This document shows, piece by piece, positions 27,292 to 34,613 of a stretch of DNA of 64,000 nt. Position numbers and translations under genes: made by a program. The notes under the pieces are model-generated. The model had not been told where the DNA came from. It saw nothing but the letters and a program-made list of their open reading frames with translations, and ran no database searches. Location: NCBI GenBank assembly GCA_963759235.1, contig CAVWYO010000007.1, forward strand, positions 62,001-126,000, in the 5' to 3' direction. Position 1 is the stretch's first letter, and every line of letters starts with the position of its first letter. Origin of the DNA: Bauldia sp963759235. GTDB taxonomy: Bacteria > Pseudomonadota > Alphaproteobacteria > Rhizobiales > Kaistiaceae.

Positions 27292-27792
27292 CGCGGTCCC
27301 GCTTCTCCCGGCGCCGGCACTCACCGAATGCTCCGCCGGAAGGCGAGCAGTGGATCTGGTACACACGGGAGATGCTGGAGTTCGGAGGCGTGGAACGCAA
27401 TGCCGCTCTCCACGCGACGTGTTCTCGATCGCGTTGTACTGGAGAACATGGCGCATGGCGGTGCCCAGAACGGCGACCTCATCGTCACCTACGACGACTT
27501 TGTCCGCTTCGGCCTGAGCAGCCGACGCGCAACCGCGGTGGCGATCCGCACGGCGGTCGATCTCGGCTTCCTCGACGTCGTCGAACGTGGCCATCGATCC
27601 TATGGCGGCGTTCGTCGGCCGTCGCGGTATCGACTGACCTGGCTCGACGCGTGCGACGGGGGCACCCGCTCGAACCGATGGCGCGCCGTTACGACCCGCG
27701 CCCAGGCGGAGCAAATCGTGAGACGGGCACGCGAGAAGCCACAGCCGGTCGACTTTGGCTGGATACGCAGGCGACAGGCGGCCACCGCCTGA
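27288..27792 (+). pseudogene. Conserved alphaproteobacterial hypothetical (winged-helix-like), one frameshift
   Basis: Begins MTRSRFSRRRHSPNAPPEGE, then WIWYTREMLE. One extra base at about 27390 shifts the frame, and the other frame continues AWNAMPLSTRRVLDRVVLEN, then MAHGGAQNGDLIVTYDDFVR, ATAVAIRTAVDLGFLDVVER and RRPSRYRLTWL. Across the shift it forms one protein of about 165 residues. The central part resembles a winged-helix unit (helices then a FLDVVERG wing), and the family usually follows DUF6074 genes as here. Broken as read; a single-base correction would restore it. Confidence 0.65.
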
Positions 27793-27958
27793 GCCAACCT
27801 CGAACGGAACAAGCTTCAATTCGAGGCAAACCTGCGCGGGCGCGTTAATCTCCCCCCAACATCTCCGGCGTGACCATCTATCAGGTGCGAACTGGGACAG
27901 CCGGCAGCCATCGTTCCGCCTGCTGTCCCTCGTCGGCTATGGTGCTTGGGGAACACCG

Positions 27959-28735
27959 ATGGGGCACCAGCGGTTGGGGACACTTCCCCGATCGAAGAAA
28001 TGGCGTGATGTTGTCGCGCTGCTCAACGGCGGCGGCGGCGAGATCGACATCGCCGCGGCAACCTCCCGCGCCGCCGAGCAGAGCATGATCGATGCGGCCA
28101 ACGACGCCGCTGTCCGACATGCATTCTGGCTGCTCACGCAGATCCCCCACGCGGCCAGGGATGACGACCCGATCGCTGCGCTGGAGGCGCTCGGCCTCGA
28201 CATAGCAACCGAGCAGTCGCTTCCCGCGCTCGTCGCGAGCATGGTCGAGGCCATCGATCGCGAGCTGGTCGCTTCGGGCAAGGCCTCGGACTACGGCGAG
28301 ATGGCGGAGCTCGCCGCCGCGGAGAGCCTGTACGCGATTGCCTCGCGGGAGCCGGACCTGCTTGGCGAGACACCCGAACGGCTGCTCAAGGCGCTCGGGC
28401 GGCTGACATCACCCAATGCGTTTGCTGTCCTGGCACGAGACTATTTCGCCCGTCTCACCCGGCGCCACCTGTCGTACTTCCTCAGCCGGGAGCTGGCGCT
28501 TCACACGGGGCCTGGGCAACGCTTCACGACGCTGCGCGAACAGGACGCGTTCGAGGAGGCGCTCAACCAGCACTGTCGCGAGGCTTCCCGCATCATCAAG
28601 GAGTTCGCGGCCACCTGGTTCTCCAAGCACGTCTACGAAGGCGGTATCGATCGCGGCAAGGCCGGCCGCTTCGTGCATCGTGCGTCGAGGAAGGTCCGGG
28701 ACGAGCTGGCATCCCGCAGGACGGAAGATGCCTGA
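27959..28735 (+). CDS. Hypothetical partner of a QueC-like protein (258 aa)
   Basis: An all-alpha acidic protein beginning MGHQRLGTLPRSKKWRDVVA with blocks HAFWLLTQIPHAARDDDP, GEMAELAAAESLYAIA, ALARDYFARLTRRHLSYFLS and HCREASRIIKEFAATWFSKH. I recognise it as the kind of protein encoded directly upstream of QueC-like genes in defence-type loci, but I know no biochemical role. The stop overlaps the next gene by 8 bp, a tight coupling. An ATG at 27959 or a TTG five codons later could be the start; the family typically begins close to the GTLP motif. No signal peptide or membrane segment. Confidence 0.65.
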   Translation: MGHQRLGTLPRSKKWRDVVALLNGGGGEIDIAAATSRAAEQSMIDAANDAAVRHAFWLLTQIPHAARDDDPIAALEALGLDIATEQSLPALVASMVEAIDRELVASGKASDYGEMAELAAAESLYAIASREPDLLGETPERLLKALGRLTSPNAFAVLARDYFARLTRRHLSYFLSRELALHTGPGQRFTTLREQDAFEEALNQHCREASRIIKEFAATWFSKHVYEGGIDRGKAGRFVHRASRKVRDELASRRTEDA

Positions 28736-29489
28736 GATCGTCGTCACCTGCGGTGGGCTTGCCAGGCCGCCACGACGGAAGGTGACCTTCATCGATCTCG
28801 ACGTCTCCCCCGATGCCGAGCCCGACAAGCGTCTGCAACTCGATTGCGCCTCGATCACAAGAGCGCTTGCCGACGACATCCCACCGGTCATCGCCGATCT
28901 TCTGGAGATCGCGACCTACGTCTATTCCGCCGATCGCCTCAGCAGCCGCGGCAGCACCGCGATGCCGCACATGGGCGCGGACTGGCGACGCCGTTTTCAC
29001 TTCGTCGTGCCGGTGCGGCGCCCGGATGTCTGGCATCGGCCGGACGTCAACGAAACCCTGGTCCGGACGCTTGCCTTCCTCTCCGAGGACTCGTTCGCCT
29101 TCACCTTTGATGAACAACCCTGGCATTTGGGTAGCGACCCCTACCTCGGAATCGACCAGCCCGAGGCGAGTTCGATCGTTCCCGACGATGTCATGCTGTT
29201 CTCGGGCGGGCTTGATTCACTGGCCGGGGCGATCGAATGTCTTCGCGCAGGTCGCAAGGTGGCGCTGGTCGCTCATCAGAGCTCAACCTACGTTGCAGGC
29301 CGCCAGAAAGAACTCGCAGATGAACTGAAGGCGCGATACCCGGGCTCCGTCTACTTCGCGCCCGTCTGGGTGCGCAAAGGCGATCAGCAGCCGGGCGCTG
29401 GTTGCCGCCCGTCCCGGCGGCACCGCCGGCCAGCGGGCGAATTCGGCCGGGCGTTCCGGTCTAGGAGCGGCGCCTCTCCGTCGGCATGA
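28728..29489 (+). pseudogene. QueC-like PP-loop ATPase, truncated at the C-terminus
   Basis: Reads from ATG 28728 (MPEIVVTCGGLARPPRRKVT) to about 29388 coherently: an N-terminal beta-rich region, then VMLFSGGLDSLAGAIECLRA with the SGGxDS pyrophosphatase loop of QueC (7-cyano-7-deazaguanine synthase)-type enzymes, then LVAHQSSTYVAGRQKELADE and YFAPVWVRKGDQ. After this the frame turns into a low-complexity Arg-rich tail (RPSRRHRRPAGEFG) unrelated to the family, stopping at 29489. About half of the catalytic domain, including the usual zinc cysteines, is missing. The break lies some 70 bp from the end of the sulfotransferase fragment, so it belongs to the same rearranged zone. Confidence 0.72.
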
Positions 29490-30126
29490 GATCCAGGCCG
29501 GTCCCCCGTGTAATCTCTTCGTAGAGCGCATCGAAAGCGTCGCTCTGCTCCGGCGTGAACTGCTCGCTCCAGGAGCCGACCTCGCCCTTGCGGAAGAATC
29601 CCTGGAACTCCTCGATCTCGTGCATGTTGGAGAAGCGCTCCTTCCTCATGGCATCGAAGGAGGCCATGCGCCTGATCCGCTCCAGCATGTCTTCGTCCGC
29701 ATCGCGGCCGAGGAAGGTCACAATCCGGCTGAGTTCCTTGCCGAAGTCGGCGCGCAGGTCCTCGTAGCGGAGGAACAGGATGTTGGGTGCGTCGCGATGC
29801 GCCCACCAGGACAGGACATGATCGAACCAGCTCCCGCGCTGGACCTTGCCTTCGCGGAACACCTCGAGCCAGTGGGACCAGCTTCCCGCGTAGTGTCCGG
29901 ACCATGACTTCTCCCGCTCGAAGAAGTAGTAGGACACCGCCACGTCCTTGGGATTGCGGGCGATATAAATGTACTTGCAGGGGTTCTGCTCGGGGTCCCC
30001 GCCAAGCGCCATCTGATACGGCATATGGCTCTTGAAGATCCTCGGCGAGGGAAGCGCCTCGAGCTCGTCGGCACTGCGCGGATAGGTCCACGAACTTTCG
30101 ACCCAGTGCAGGCAATCGCGCAGGGT
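29461..30126 (-). pseudogene. C-terminal fragment of a sulfotransferase
   Basis: The minus-strand frame starts at a junction with TLRDCLHWVESSWTYPRSAD, then RIFKSHMPYQMA, YIYIARNPKDVAVSYYFFER (the 3'-phosphate-binding motif of PAPS sulfotransferases), SWFDHVLSWWAHRDAPNILF and LRYEDLRADFGKEL, ending LDLMPTERRRS. It is a complete C-terminal two-thirds. It has no start of its own and is preceded by the N-terminus of a solenoid/RTX gene in another frame. The N-terminal third with the YPKSGSTWL loop lies at 11669-11899. Together they would give a sulfotransferase of roughly 300-320 residues, lacking perhaps 15-20 residues at the break. Confidence 0.82.
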
Positions 30127-30376
30127 TCGCCCCGGCTTTGTTGATGACGGTGCCGTTCTTCTGTGCCTCGAAGAACACACCAACGCCGCTAATATCAGCG
30201 TTGAACACCTCTCCCTTGTTGACCAGCGTGCTGGCGTTGAAGGTGCTGTAGACCGCCCCCAGGATGTTCGCCGAGCCGACCACGACGCCGTTGGCGATAG
30301 TCCATGTTTCGCCCGGCCCGGCATAGGTGATGGCCGGGGCGCCGGGATTGTAGATGGCTGTGTGCTGAGTGGGCAT
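30127..30376 (-). pseudogene. N-terminal fragment of a solenoid/RTX array protein
   Basis: ATG at 30376 with AGGAGGAACGATC upstream. It begins MPTQHTAIYNPGAPAITYAG, then TWTIANGVVVGSA, LVNKGEVFNA and FFEAQKNGTVINKAGA, as in its paralogues, and breaks off after about 83 residues at the sulfotransferase junction (30124-30135). It carries its own ribosome-binding site and leader, so a chimeric peptide could be made. Confidence 0.82.
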
Positions 30377-30686
30377 GATCGTTCCTCCTGTCCTCCTGTC
30401 GCCAACCGGCAAAGTTCGATTGCATCAGCGGGTCCGGATACCGAGCCGCGCGGCGCCTCAGAAGGCGCTCCGGACGGTGCTAATGCTCTGGTTCTTCAAG
30501 GATCGTGGTGTTGCAGAGGTATATACAACATGTGAAGGAATTGAACTCGTCCGCGACATTGATGAATTGGAAAAGCCCTTAACCGCTTCTTCGGGGGAGG
30601 GTCTGACTAATAGGTAAATTTAATTCAAACCAACCATGTGGGGATAGTGGTGGGGGGATCTCCTGAGGCAGCAAACCCCGACCGTC
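30377..30686. other. Intergenic region between array fragment and array gene 6
   Basis: 310 bp without a supported gene. The part next to 30376 is the leader of the N-terminal fragment. The middle (about 30500-30650) is more AT-rich than its surroundings and unlike the short spacer between the next two array genes, suggesting this member had its own promoter. Confidence 0.45.
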
Positions 30687-31799
30687 TCACGCGATCACGA
30701 TGAAGTCGCTGGCGTGCAGGTGGAGCCCCTTGTCGAGCTTGGCGAACTCGACCTGGGGCGAACCGCCGGTGCCGTCGGGGTCGTAGAACAGCGCGCCGGT
30801 GTGCTTGTTGTAGATGATGTGGTCGTCGCCGTCATGGGCGGCGGCCCCCTTGTGGAACTCGCCGCTGGCGAGGGTTCCCAGCCCGCCCACCGTCGGGAAG
30901 TAGGTCTGGTCGAGGATGAGCTTGTCGGTGCCGGGGTCGAAGTTCTTGACCCGGTCGACATTGGTTGCCGGATTCAACGCCGCATCGAAGACGAATTGGT
31001 CCTTGTGCGGTCCGGCGATCAGTGTGTCGTTGCCGTCCTCGCCATGAACCCTGCCGGCGTGGCCGCCGGCGTTCTTGAAGGTGTCGTTGCCGGGGCCGAG
31101 ATACGTCTCGCCCTTGATCTGGCCGTCGTTGACGACTTTGTCCTTGGCAAAGCTGCCGAGGATGATGCCCTTGAGCTTGCCGTGGTTCTCCACCAACAGG
31201 TTTCCCGCGCCGGCGTTGTGGATCGCGTGGTCGCCCCCCTTGATCGTGCCGCCGGGCTTGTTGACGACGGTCGCTTTCAGTCCCGCAAGCGTACTGACCA
31301 AGACGCCGGCGATGGGCGACCCGATCGAGCCGGAATTTTCGATCATCGGCCCGTCGGTCGCGCCAGGCGTGGCCACCGTCGCCACAACGCCGGCCGCGAG
31401 CCCAAAGATGTGGCCGGTGTTGGTGAGTTCGAAATTCGACACGTCGGCGGCTGTCACACCGTTTTGGCTCAACCCGACGATGCTCCCGTCATTCATGACG
31501 GTCATGTTCTTGCCGCCGGGAACGTTCCCCACAATGACACCATAGGCACCGATAATGCTGCCGTTCGCCTTGTTGACGACGGTGCCATTCTTCGCTGCCC
31601 CGAAGTAGACGCCAAAGCTGGAACTGCTGAAGACCTCGCCCTTGTTGACCAGCTTGCTGCCGTTGAAGGTGCTGTAGACCGCCGGCGCACTCCCCGAGCC
31701 GACCAGGACGCCGTTGGCGATGGTCCATGTCTTGTCCGGCCCGGTATAGGTGATGGCGGGGGCAGCGGGATTGTAGATGTCAGTGTGCTGGGTGGGCAT
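30687..31799 (-). CDS. Secreted beta-solenoid/RTX array protein 6 (370 aa)
   Basis: An intact member on the minus strand: MPTQHTDIYNPAAPAITYTG, TWTIANGVLVGSG, then solenoid rungs (VNKANGSIIGA, VMNDGSIVGL, LTNTGHIFGL, IENSGSIGSP, VNKPGGTIKGG, VENHGKLKGI, VNDGQIKGE). RTX-like HGEDGNDTLIAGPHKDQFVF follows, and the type I secretion region ends DFIVIA. The blocks from VMNDGSIVGLSQNGVTAADV onward resemble array gene 2 (14252) most closely, which suggests gene conversion or recent duplication. The start ATG follows AAAGGAGAAACGTC, like genes 3 and 5. It lies 83 bp downstream of array gene 7. Confidence 0.82.
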   Translation of the reverse strand: MPTQHTDIYNPAAPAITYTGPDKTWTIANGVLVGSGSAPAVYSTFNGSKLVNKGEVFSSSSFGVYFGAAKNGTVVNKANGSIIGAYGVIVGNVPGGKNMTVMNDGSIVGLSQNGVTAADVSNFELTNTGHIFGLAAGVVATVATPGATDGPMIENSGSIGSPIAGVLVSTLAGLKATVVNKPGGTIKGGDHAIHNAGAGNLLVENHGKLKGIILGSFAKDKVVNDGQIKGETYLGPGNDTFKNAGGHAGRVHGEDGNDTLIAGPHKDQFVFDAALNPATNVDRVKNFDPGTDKLILDQTYFPTVGGLGTLASGEFHKGAAAHDGDDHIIYNKHTGALFYDPDGTGGSPQVEFAKLDKGLHLHASDFIVIA

Positions 31800-31882
31800 G
31801 ACGTTTCTCCTTTAGGGGCCCGCCTGTCAGCGGCCTTCGGGCGCGGCGCGGTCACCGATCGTAGGCCGCCGCTTGCCTCGGC

Positions 31883-33004
31883 TCAGGCGATCACCACAAA
31901 GTCGCTGGCGTGCAGGTGGAGCCCCTTGTCGAGCTTGGCGAACTCGACCTGCGGCGAACCGCCGGTGCCGTCGGGGTCGTAATAGAGCGCGCCGGTGTGC
32001 TTGTTGTAGATGATGTGGTCGTCGCCGTCATGGGCGGCAACTCCCTTGTGGAACTCCGCGCTGGCGAGGTTTCCCGGTCCGCTCAGCGCCGGGAAGTAGG
32101 TCTTGGAGAGGAAGAGCTTGTCGGTGCCCGGATCGAAGTGCTTGACCCGGTCGACATTGGTTGCCGCGTTGAGTGTCGTGTCGAAGACGAATTGGTCCTT
32201 GTGCGGTCCGGCGATGAGCGTGTCGTTGCCGTCTCCGCCATGAACCCTGCCGGCGGTGCCGCCGGCGTTCTTGAAGGTGTCGTTGCCGGGGCCGAGATAC
32301 AGCTCCCCCTTGATCTGGCCGTCGTTGACGATCTTGTCGGTGGCGGCGTTGCCAAGGACGTTGCCCTTGAGCTTGCCGTGGTTCTCGACCAACATGTTTC
32401 CCGCAATGTTTGCGATCGAGGCGCCGTCTCCCTTGATGGTGCCGCCGGACTTGTTGACAATCGTCGTTTTCAGTCCCGGAAGCGTGTTGACATAGACGCC
32501 GAACTGAGCCGAACTGATCGAGCCGGAATTCTCGATCGTCGGCCCATTGGTAGCGCCGGGCGTGGCCACCGTCGCCAGAACGCCGACCGTGGGCCCAAAG
32601 ATGTGGCCGGTGTTGGTGAGTTCGAAATTCGACACGTCGGCGGCTGTCACACCGTTTTGGCTCAACCCGACGATGCTCCCGTCATTCATGACGGTCATGT
32701 TCTTGCCGCCGGGAACGGTCCCCATGACAACGCCGTAGCTGCCGACGATGCTGGCGCCGGCCTTGTTGACGACGGTGCCGTTCTTCGCTGCCCCGAAGTA
32801 GACGCCAAAGCCAGCAGCATTGCCGTTGAACACGACGCCCTTGTTGACCAGCTTGCTGCCGTTGAAGCTGCTGTGGACCGCCCCCGTGCCACCAGCCCCC
32901 GAGCCGACCAGGACGCCGTTGGCGATGGTCCATGTCTTGCCGGGACCGGCATATTCGATGGCCGGGGCAGCGGGATTGTAGATGTCGCTGTGCTGAGTGG
33001 GCAT
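31883..33004 (-). CDS. Secreted beta-solenoid/RTX array protein 7 (373 aa)
   Basis: An intact member and the first gene of the minus-strand block: MPTQHSDIYNPAAPAIEYAG, TWTIANGVLVGSG, LVNKGVVFNG, VNKAGASIVGS, VMNDGSIVGL, LTNTGHIFGP, IENSGSISSA, VNKSGGTIKGD, VENHGKLKGN, VNDGQIKGE, then HGGDGNDTLIAGPHKDQFVF and the secretion region ending DFVVIA. AGGAGAACGATC precedes the ATG. Its upstream leader (33005-33200) matches the leader of array gene 2, with the same promoter-like hexamers. Rungs 4 and 5 carry most of the differences from other copies, while the last about 130 residues are nearly invariant. Confidence 0.83.
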   Translation of the reverse strand: MPTQHSDIYNPAAPAIEYAGPGKTWTIANGVLVGSGAGGTGAVHSSFNGSKLVNKGVVFNGNAAGFGVYFGAAKNGTVVNKAGASIVGSYGVVMGTVPGGKNMTVMNDGSIVGLSQNGVTAADVSNFELTNTGHIFGPTVGVLATVATPGATNGPTIENSGSISSAQFGVYVNTLPGLKTTIVNKSGGTIKGDGASIANIAGNMLVENHGKLKGNVLGNAATDKIVNDGQIKGELYLGPGNDTFKNAGGTAGRVHGGDGNDTLIAGPHKDQFVFDTTLNAATNVDRVKHFDPGTDKLFLSKTYFPALSGPGNLASAEFHKGVAAHDGDDHIIYNKHTGALYYDPDGTGGSPQVEFAKLDKGLHLHASDFVVIA

Positions 33005-33155
33005 GATCGTTCTCCTGTCGTCGTCCGCCGGTCGGCGGGTTCCGGTGCGTCAGGGCTCGGGCGGCATTCGCCGCGCCAGGTGGCCGATCCCGCAAAGCAA
33101 AGGAGCGGCCCGTCTGGAGGGATGTCGCGCCTCGGACGCGCGGTCACCTACGGCC

Positions 33156-33183
33156 ACTATGACAGGCTTGCGACAGATTGCAA
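33156..33183 (-). promoter_or_regulatory. Candidate promoter for the minus-strand array block
   Basis: On the minus strand TTGCAA (33183-33178) and CATAGT (33161-33156) are separated by 16 bp, about 150 bp from the ATG at 33004. The sequence between and around them is the same as at 14074-14101. Confidence 0.5.
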
Positions 33184-33263
33184 TTTCGGGTAGTAGGCCA
33201 GTTTGCCCCGCCTTATTTTTCTGAGGGCTAGCGTCGAGACGCCACCGGCCTCATATTGCCAGC

Positions 33264-33500
33264 ATGGCAGAGATATCGACAGGTTGGCTGGTACTCGTTT
33301 CGATCCCTCGGCTGGGCGGAGGACCGCCCGGCCAATGTGCTTACTTGGCGGCAATCCCCGACAAGGCGGGCGCCGAAGAGGCAGTGCGAAAGGCGGGAGA
33401 ATTTGGAGTTGATACAACAGTCGAGGCGAAATACCAACTCCCCAGGAACGAATTGATCGGTCAGAAGCTGGAATCGGGGAAGGTTCGCGAATATGGCTGA
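33264..33500 (+). CDS. Small conserved hypothetical protein (78 aa)
   Basis: Begins MAEISTGWLVLVSIPRLGGG and continues CAYLAAIPDKAGAEEAVRKA, then VDTTVEAKYQLPRNELIGQK and LESGKVREYG. The sequence alternates strand and helix like a small alpha/beta fold; I recall similar stand-alone alphaproteobacterial proteins but no function. The last 8 bp overlap the next gene, so the two are coupled. No signal peptide. Confidence 0.5.
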   Translation: MAEISTGWLVLVSIPRLGGGPPGQCAYLAAIPDKAGAEEAVRKAGEFGVDTTVEAKYQLPRNELIGQKLESGKVREYG

Positions 33501-33720
33501 TAGCAACCCCAAACGCCCGCGCGATCTGAACCAGTGGGCCAAACGCATCGCTGACATTGCTTCTGGCAAGGTTGATGACCGCAAATCGACACCGGAGGAA
33601 CAGGGCAAAGACCCGGCCGCAGTCAAACGCGGCAAGAAGGGCGGGAAGATTGGCGGCAAGGTCCGTGCATCTCGCATGACGCCAAAAGAACGCAACCGCT
33701 CGGCAACCGGAACGCCTTAA
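33493..33720 (+). CDS. Small basic hypothetical protein, C-terminus altered (75 aa)
   Basis: MADSNPKRPRDLNQWAKRIA, then DIASGKVDD, and the basic block DPAAVKRGKKGGKIGGKVRA followed by MTPKER. Related proteins, as I recall, have an AT-hook-like GRKGGLKGGKARA block and continue with a helix ending in RARW. Here the sequence changes after PKER to NRSATGTP and stops. The change coincides with the start of another gene's fragment in a neighbouring frame, so the C-terminus was replaced by a fusion. Probably DNA-associated, function unknown. Confidence 0.5.
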   Translation: MADSNPKRPRDLNQWAKRIADIASGKVDDRKSTPEEQGKDPAAVKRGKKGGKIGGKVRASRMTPKERNRSATGTP

Positions 33721-33839
33721 AGCACGGCCTCTACACCAACGCCGCCAAGGCTGAGCGGCAACAGATCGCACGCTTCATCCGCGATGCAAGAGGCCTGGTC
33801 GGCTCGATCGACGCGGAAAGGGTGAGCAAATGTCGTTGA
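33696..33839 (+). pseudogene. Fragment of a phage-type KHGLYT protein
   Basis: In a frame shifted from the preceding gene: PLGNRNALKHGLYTNAAKAE, then RQQIARFIRDARGLVGSI and a stop. The GNRNALKHGLY(T) motif is typical of small proteins in phage and terminase-like clusters. There is no start codon at its head; it abuts the altered C-terminus of the previous gene. Confidence 0.5.
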
Positions 33840-33991
33840 GAAGCGGACGCCACCTGAAGGCAGCACGGGCCCTGGCCGGCATGACCCAGCGGCAACTCCG
33901 ATGGCGGCTGGGTCTGGACCTTGCCCGAAGATGGCCAGGCCTGACGAAGGTGGCCAACGTTGAGAACTTGGCCACCTTTGCACTCTTGTAG
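33830..33991 (+). CDS. Very small XRE-like helix-turn-helix ORF (53 aa), probably degenerate
   Basis: Starts MSLRSGRHLKAARALAGMTQ then RQLRWRLGLDLARRW. The opening matches the first helices of XRE/Cro repressors (LKAARALAGMTQxxLA), but the recognition helix is replaced and the rest (VANVENLATFALL) comes from the repeated TGGCCA region. Probably a repressor remnant. Confidence 0.35.
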   Translation: MSLRSGRHLKAARALAGMTQRQLRWRLGLDLARRWPGLTKVANVENLATFALL

Positions 33992-34080
33992 GGATTCTGC
34001 GGTTTCGGTGGCCACCTTCGAAGATGGCCATCAGAATGGCGGATTTCTCAGAAGATGGCCAAGGTGGCCAATTTTTGGGA
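33925..34080. repeat. Cluster of TGGCCA motifs in direct and inverted orientation
   Basis: Within about 150 bp GATGGCCA or GGTGGCCA (or the complement) occurs about eight times: near 33933, 33950, 33970, 34009, 34022, 34054 and 34063. AAGATGGCC occurs several times and AAGGTGGCCAA is palindromic at its core. It is iteron-like or operator-like; no gene is required to explain it. Confidence 0.45.
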
Positions 34081-34233
34081 GTTGGACACCTTCGGCTAAG
34101 TCAAGAGCCGCGCGGTTCTTGGCCCGAGCCGGGCCGCGAGCAGTCGTAGTCGTTATCAAGGGCGCGGTCGGGCTCACGGGGCCCAACCGCCGTCTGCCCG
34201 AGCGGCTGTTGGCCAGCCCGTAGCCGGCGGTCG

Positions 34234-34350
34234 ATGGCGGCTGGCGTCAGCAAGGAGCTTTGGTCGATGGAAGATATCGTCGCTCTGATCGATGCCCGCG
34301 CGCCCAAGCCGGGGAGGCGTGGGCCTTACAAAAAAAGAGGCGTCGAATAA
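34234..34350 (+). pseudogene. C-terminal tail of a transposase (IS1-like)
   Basis: A 38-codon frame, MAAGVSKELWSMEDIVALID, then ARAPKPGRRGPYKKRG. The LWSMEDIVxLIDA...GPYKKR ending is typical of the tail of IS1-type transposases in alphaproteobacteria. Upstream domains are gone. Its end overlaps the 3' end of the convergent gene at 34326. Confidence 0.45.
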
Positions 34351-34613
34351 TCCTTTCGCCTAGCGGCGATGCGCTCTTGTTGTTGAATGCCGGCAAACAG
34401 ATCAAACAAGGCGTGGGCGGCCTCTAGCGTGGCTGCCTTCGCCAATACCTCAATTCGGGGGAAGCCGTTGTCGCGCGAAAGCAGGACAAAGTAGCCATCG
34501 TTTCCACCAAGATTGTCGTCGATCACATGCTCTTGGTAGGTCTCGCGATCAATCGGTGATATATACAGGCGACATGATTCATCCAAGGTTGTGCTAAGGA
34601 CAACATCATCCAT
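34326..34613 (-). CDS. Hypothetical protein (95 aa), divergently overlapping its neighbour
   Basis: MDDVVLSTTLDESCRLYISP, then DRETYQEHVIDDNLGGNDGY and FVLLSRDNGFPRIEVLAKAA, with a C-terminal helix (ALFDLFAGIQQQERIAARRK). An upstream ATG five codons earlier exists. If the ATG at 34613 is used, its start shares the palindrome CCATGG with the plus-strand gene at 34612. No known family; the composition is that of a soluble alpha/beta protein. Confidence 0.55.
   Translation of the reverse strand: MDDVVLSTTLDESCRLYISPIDRETYQEHVIDDNLGGNDGYFVLLSRDNGFPRIEVLAKAATLEAAHALFDLFAGIQQQERIAARRKDYSTPLFL

Noticed and set aside
31910..33193. Plus-strand frame of 427 codons opposite array gene 7
   Set aside because: Same mirror-frame effect; the minus-strand gene has start, leader and paralogues.
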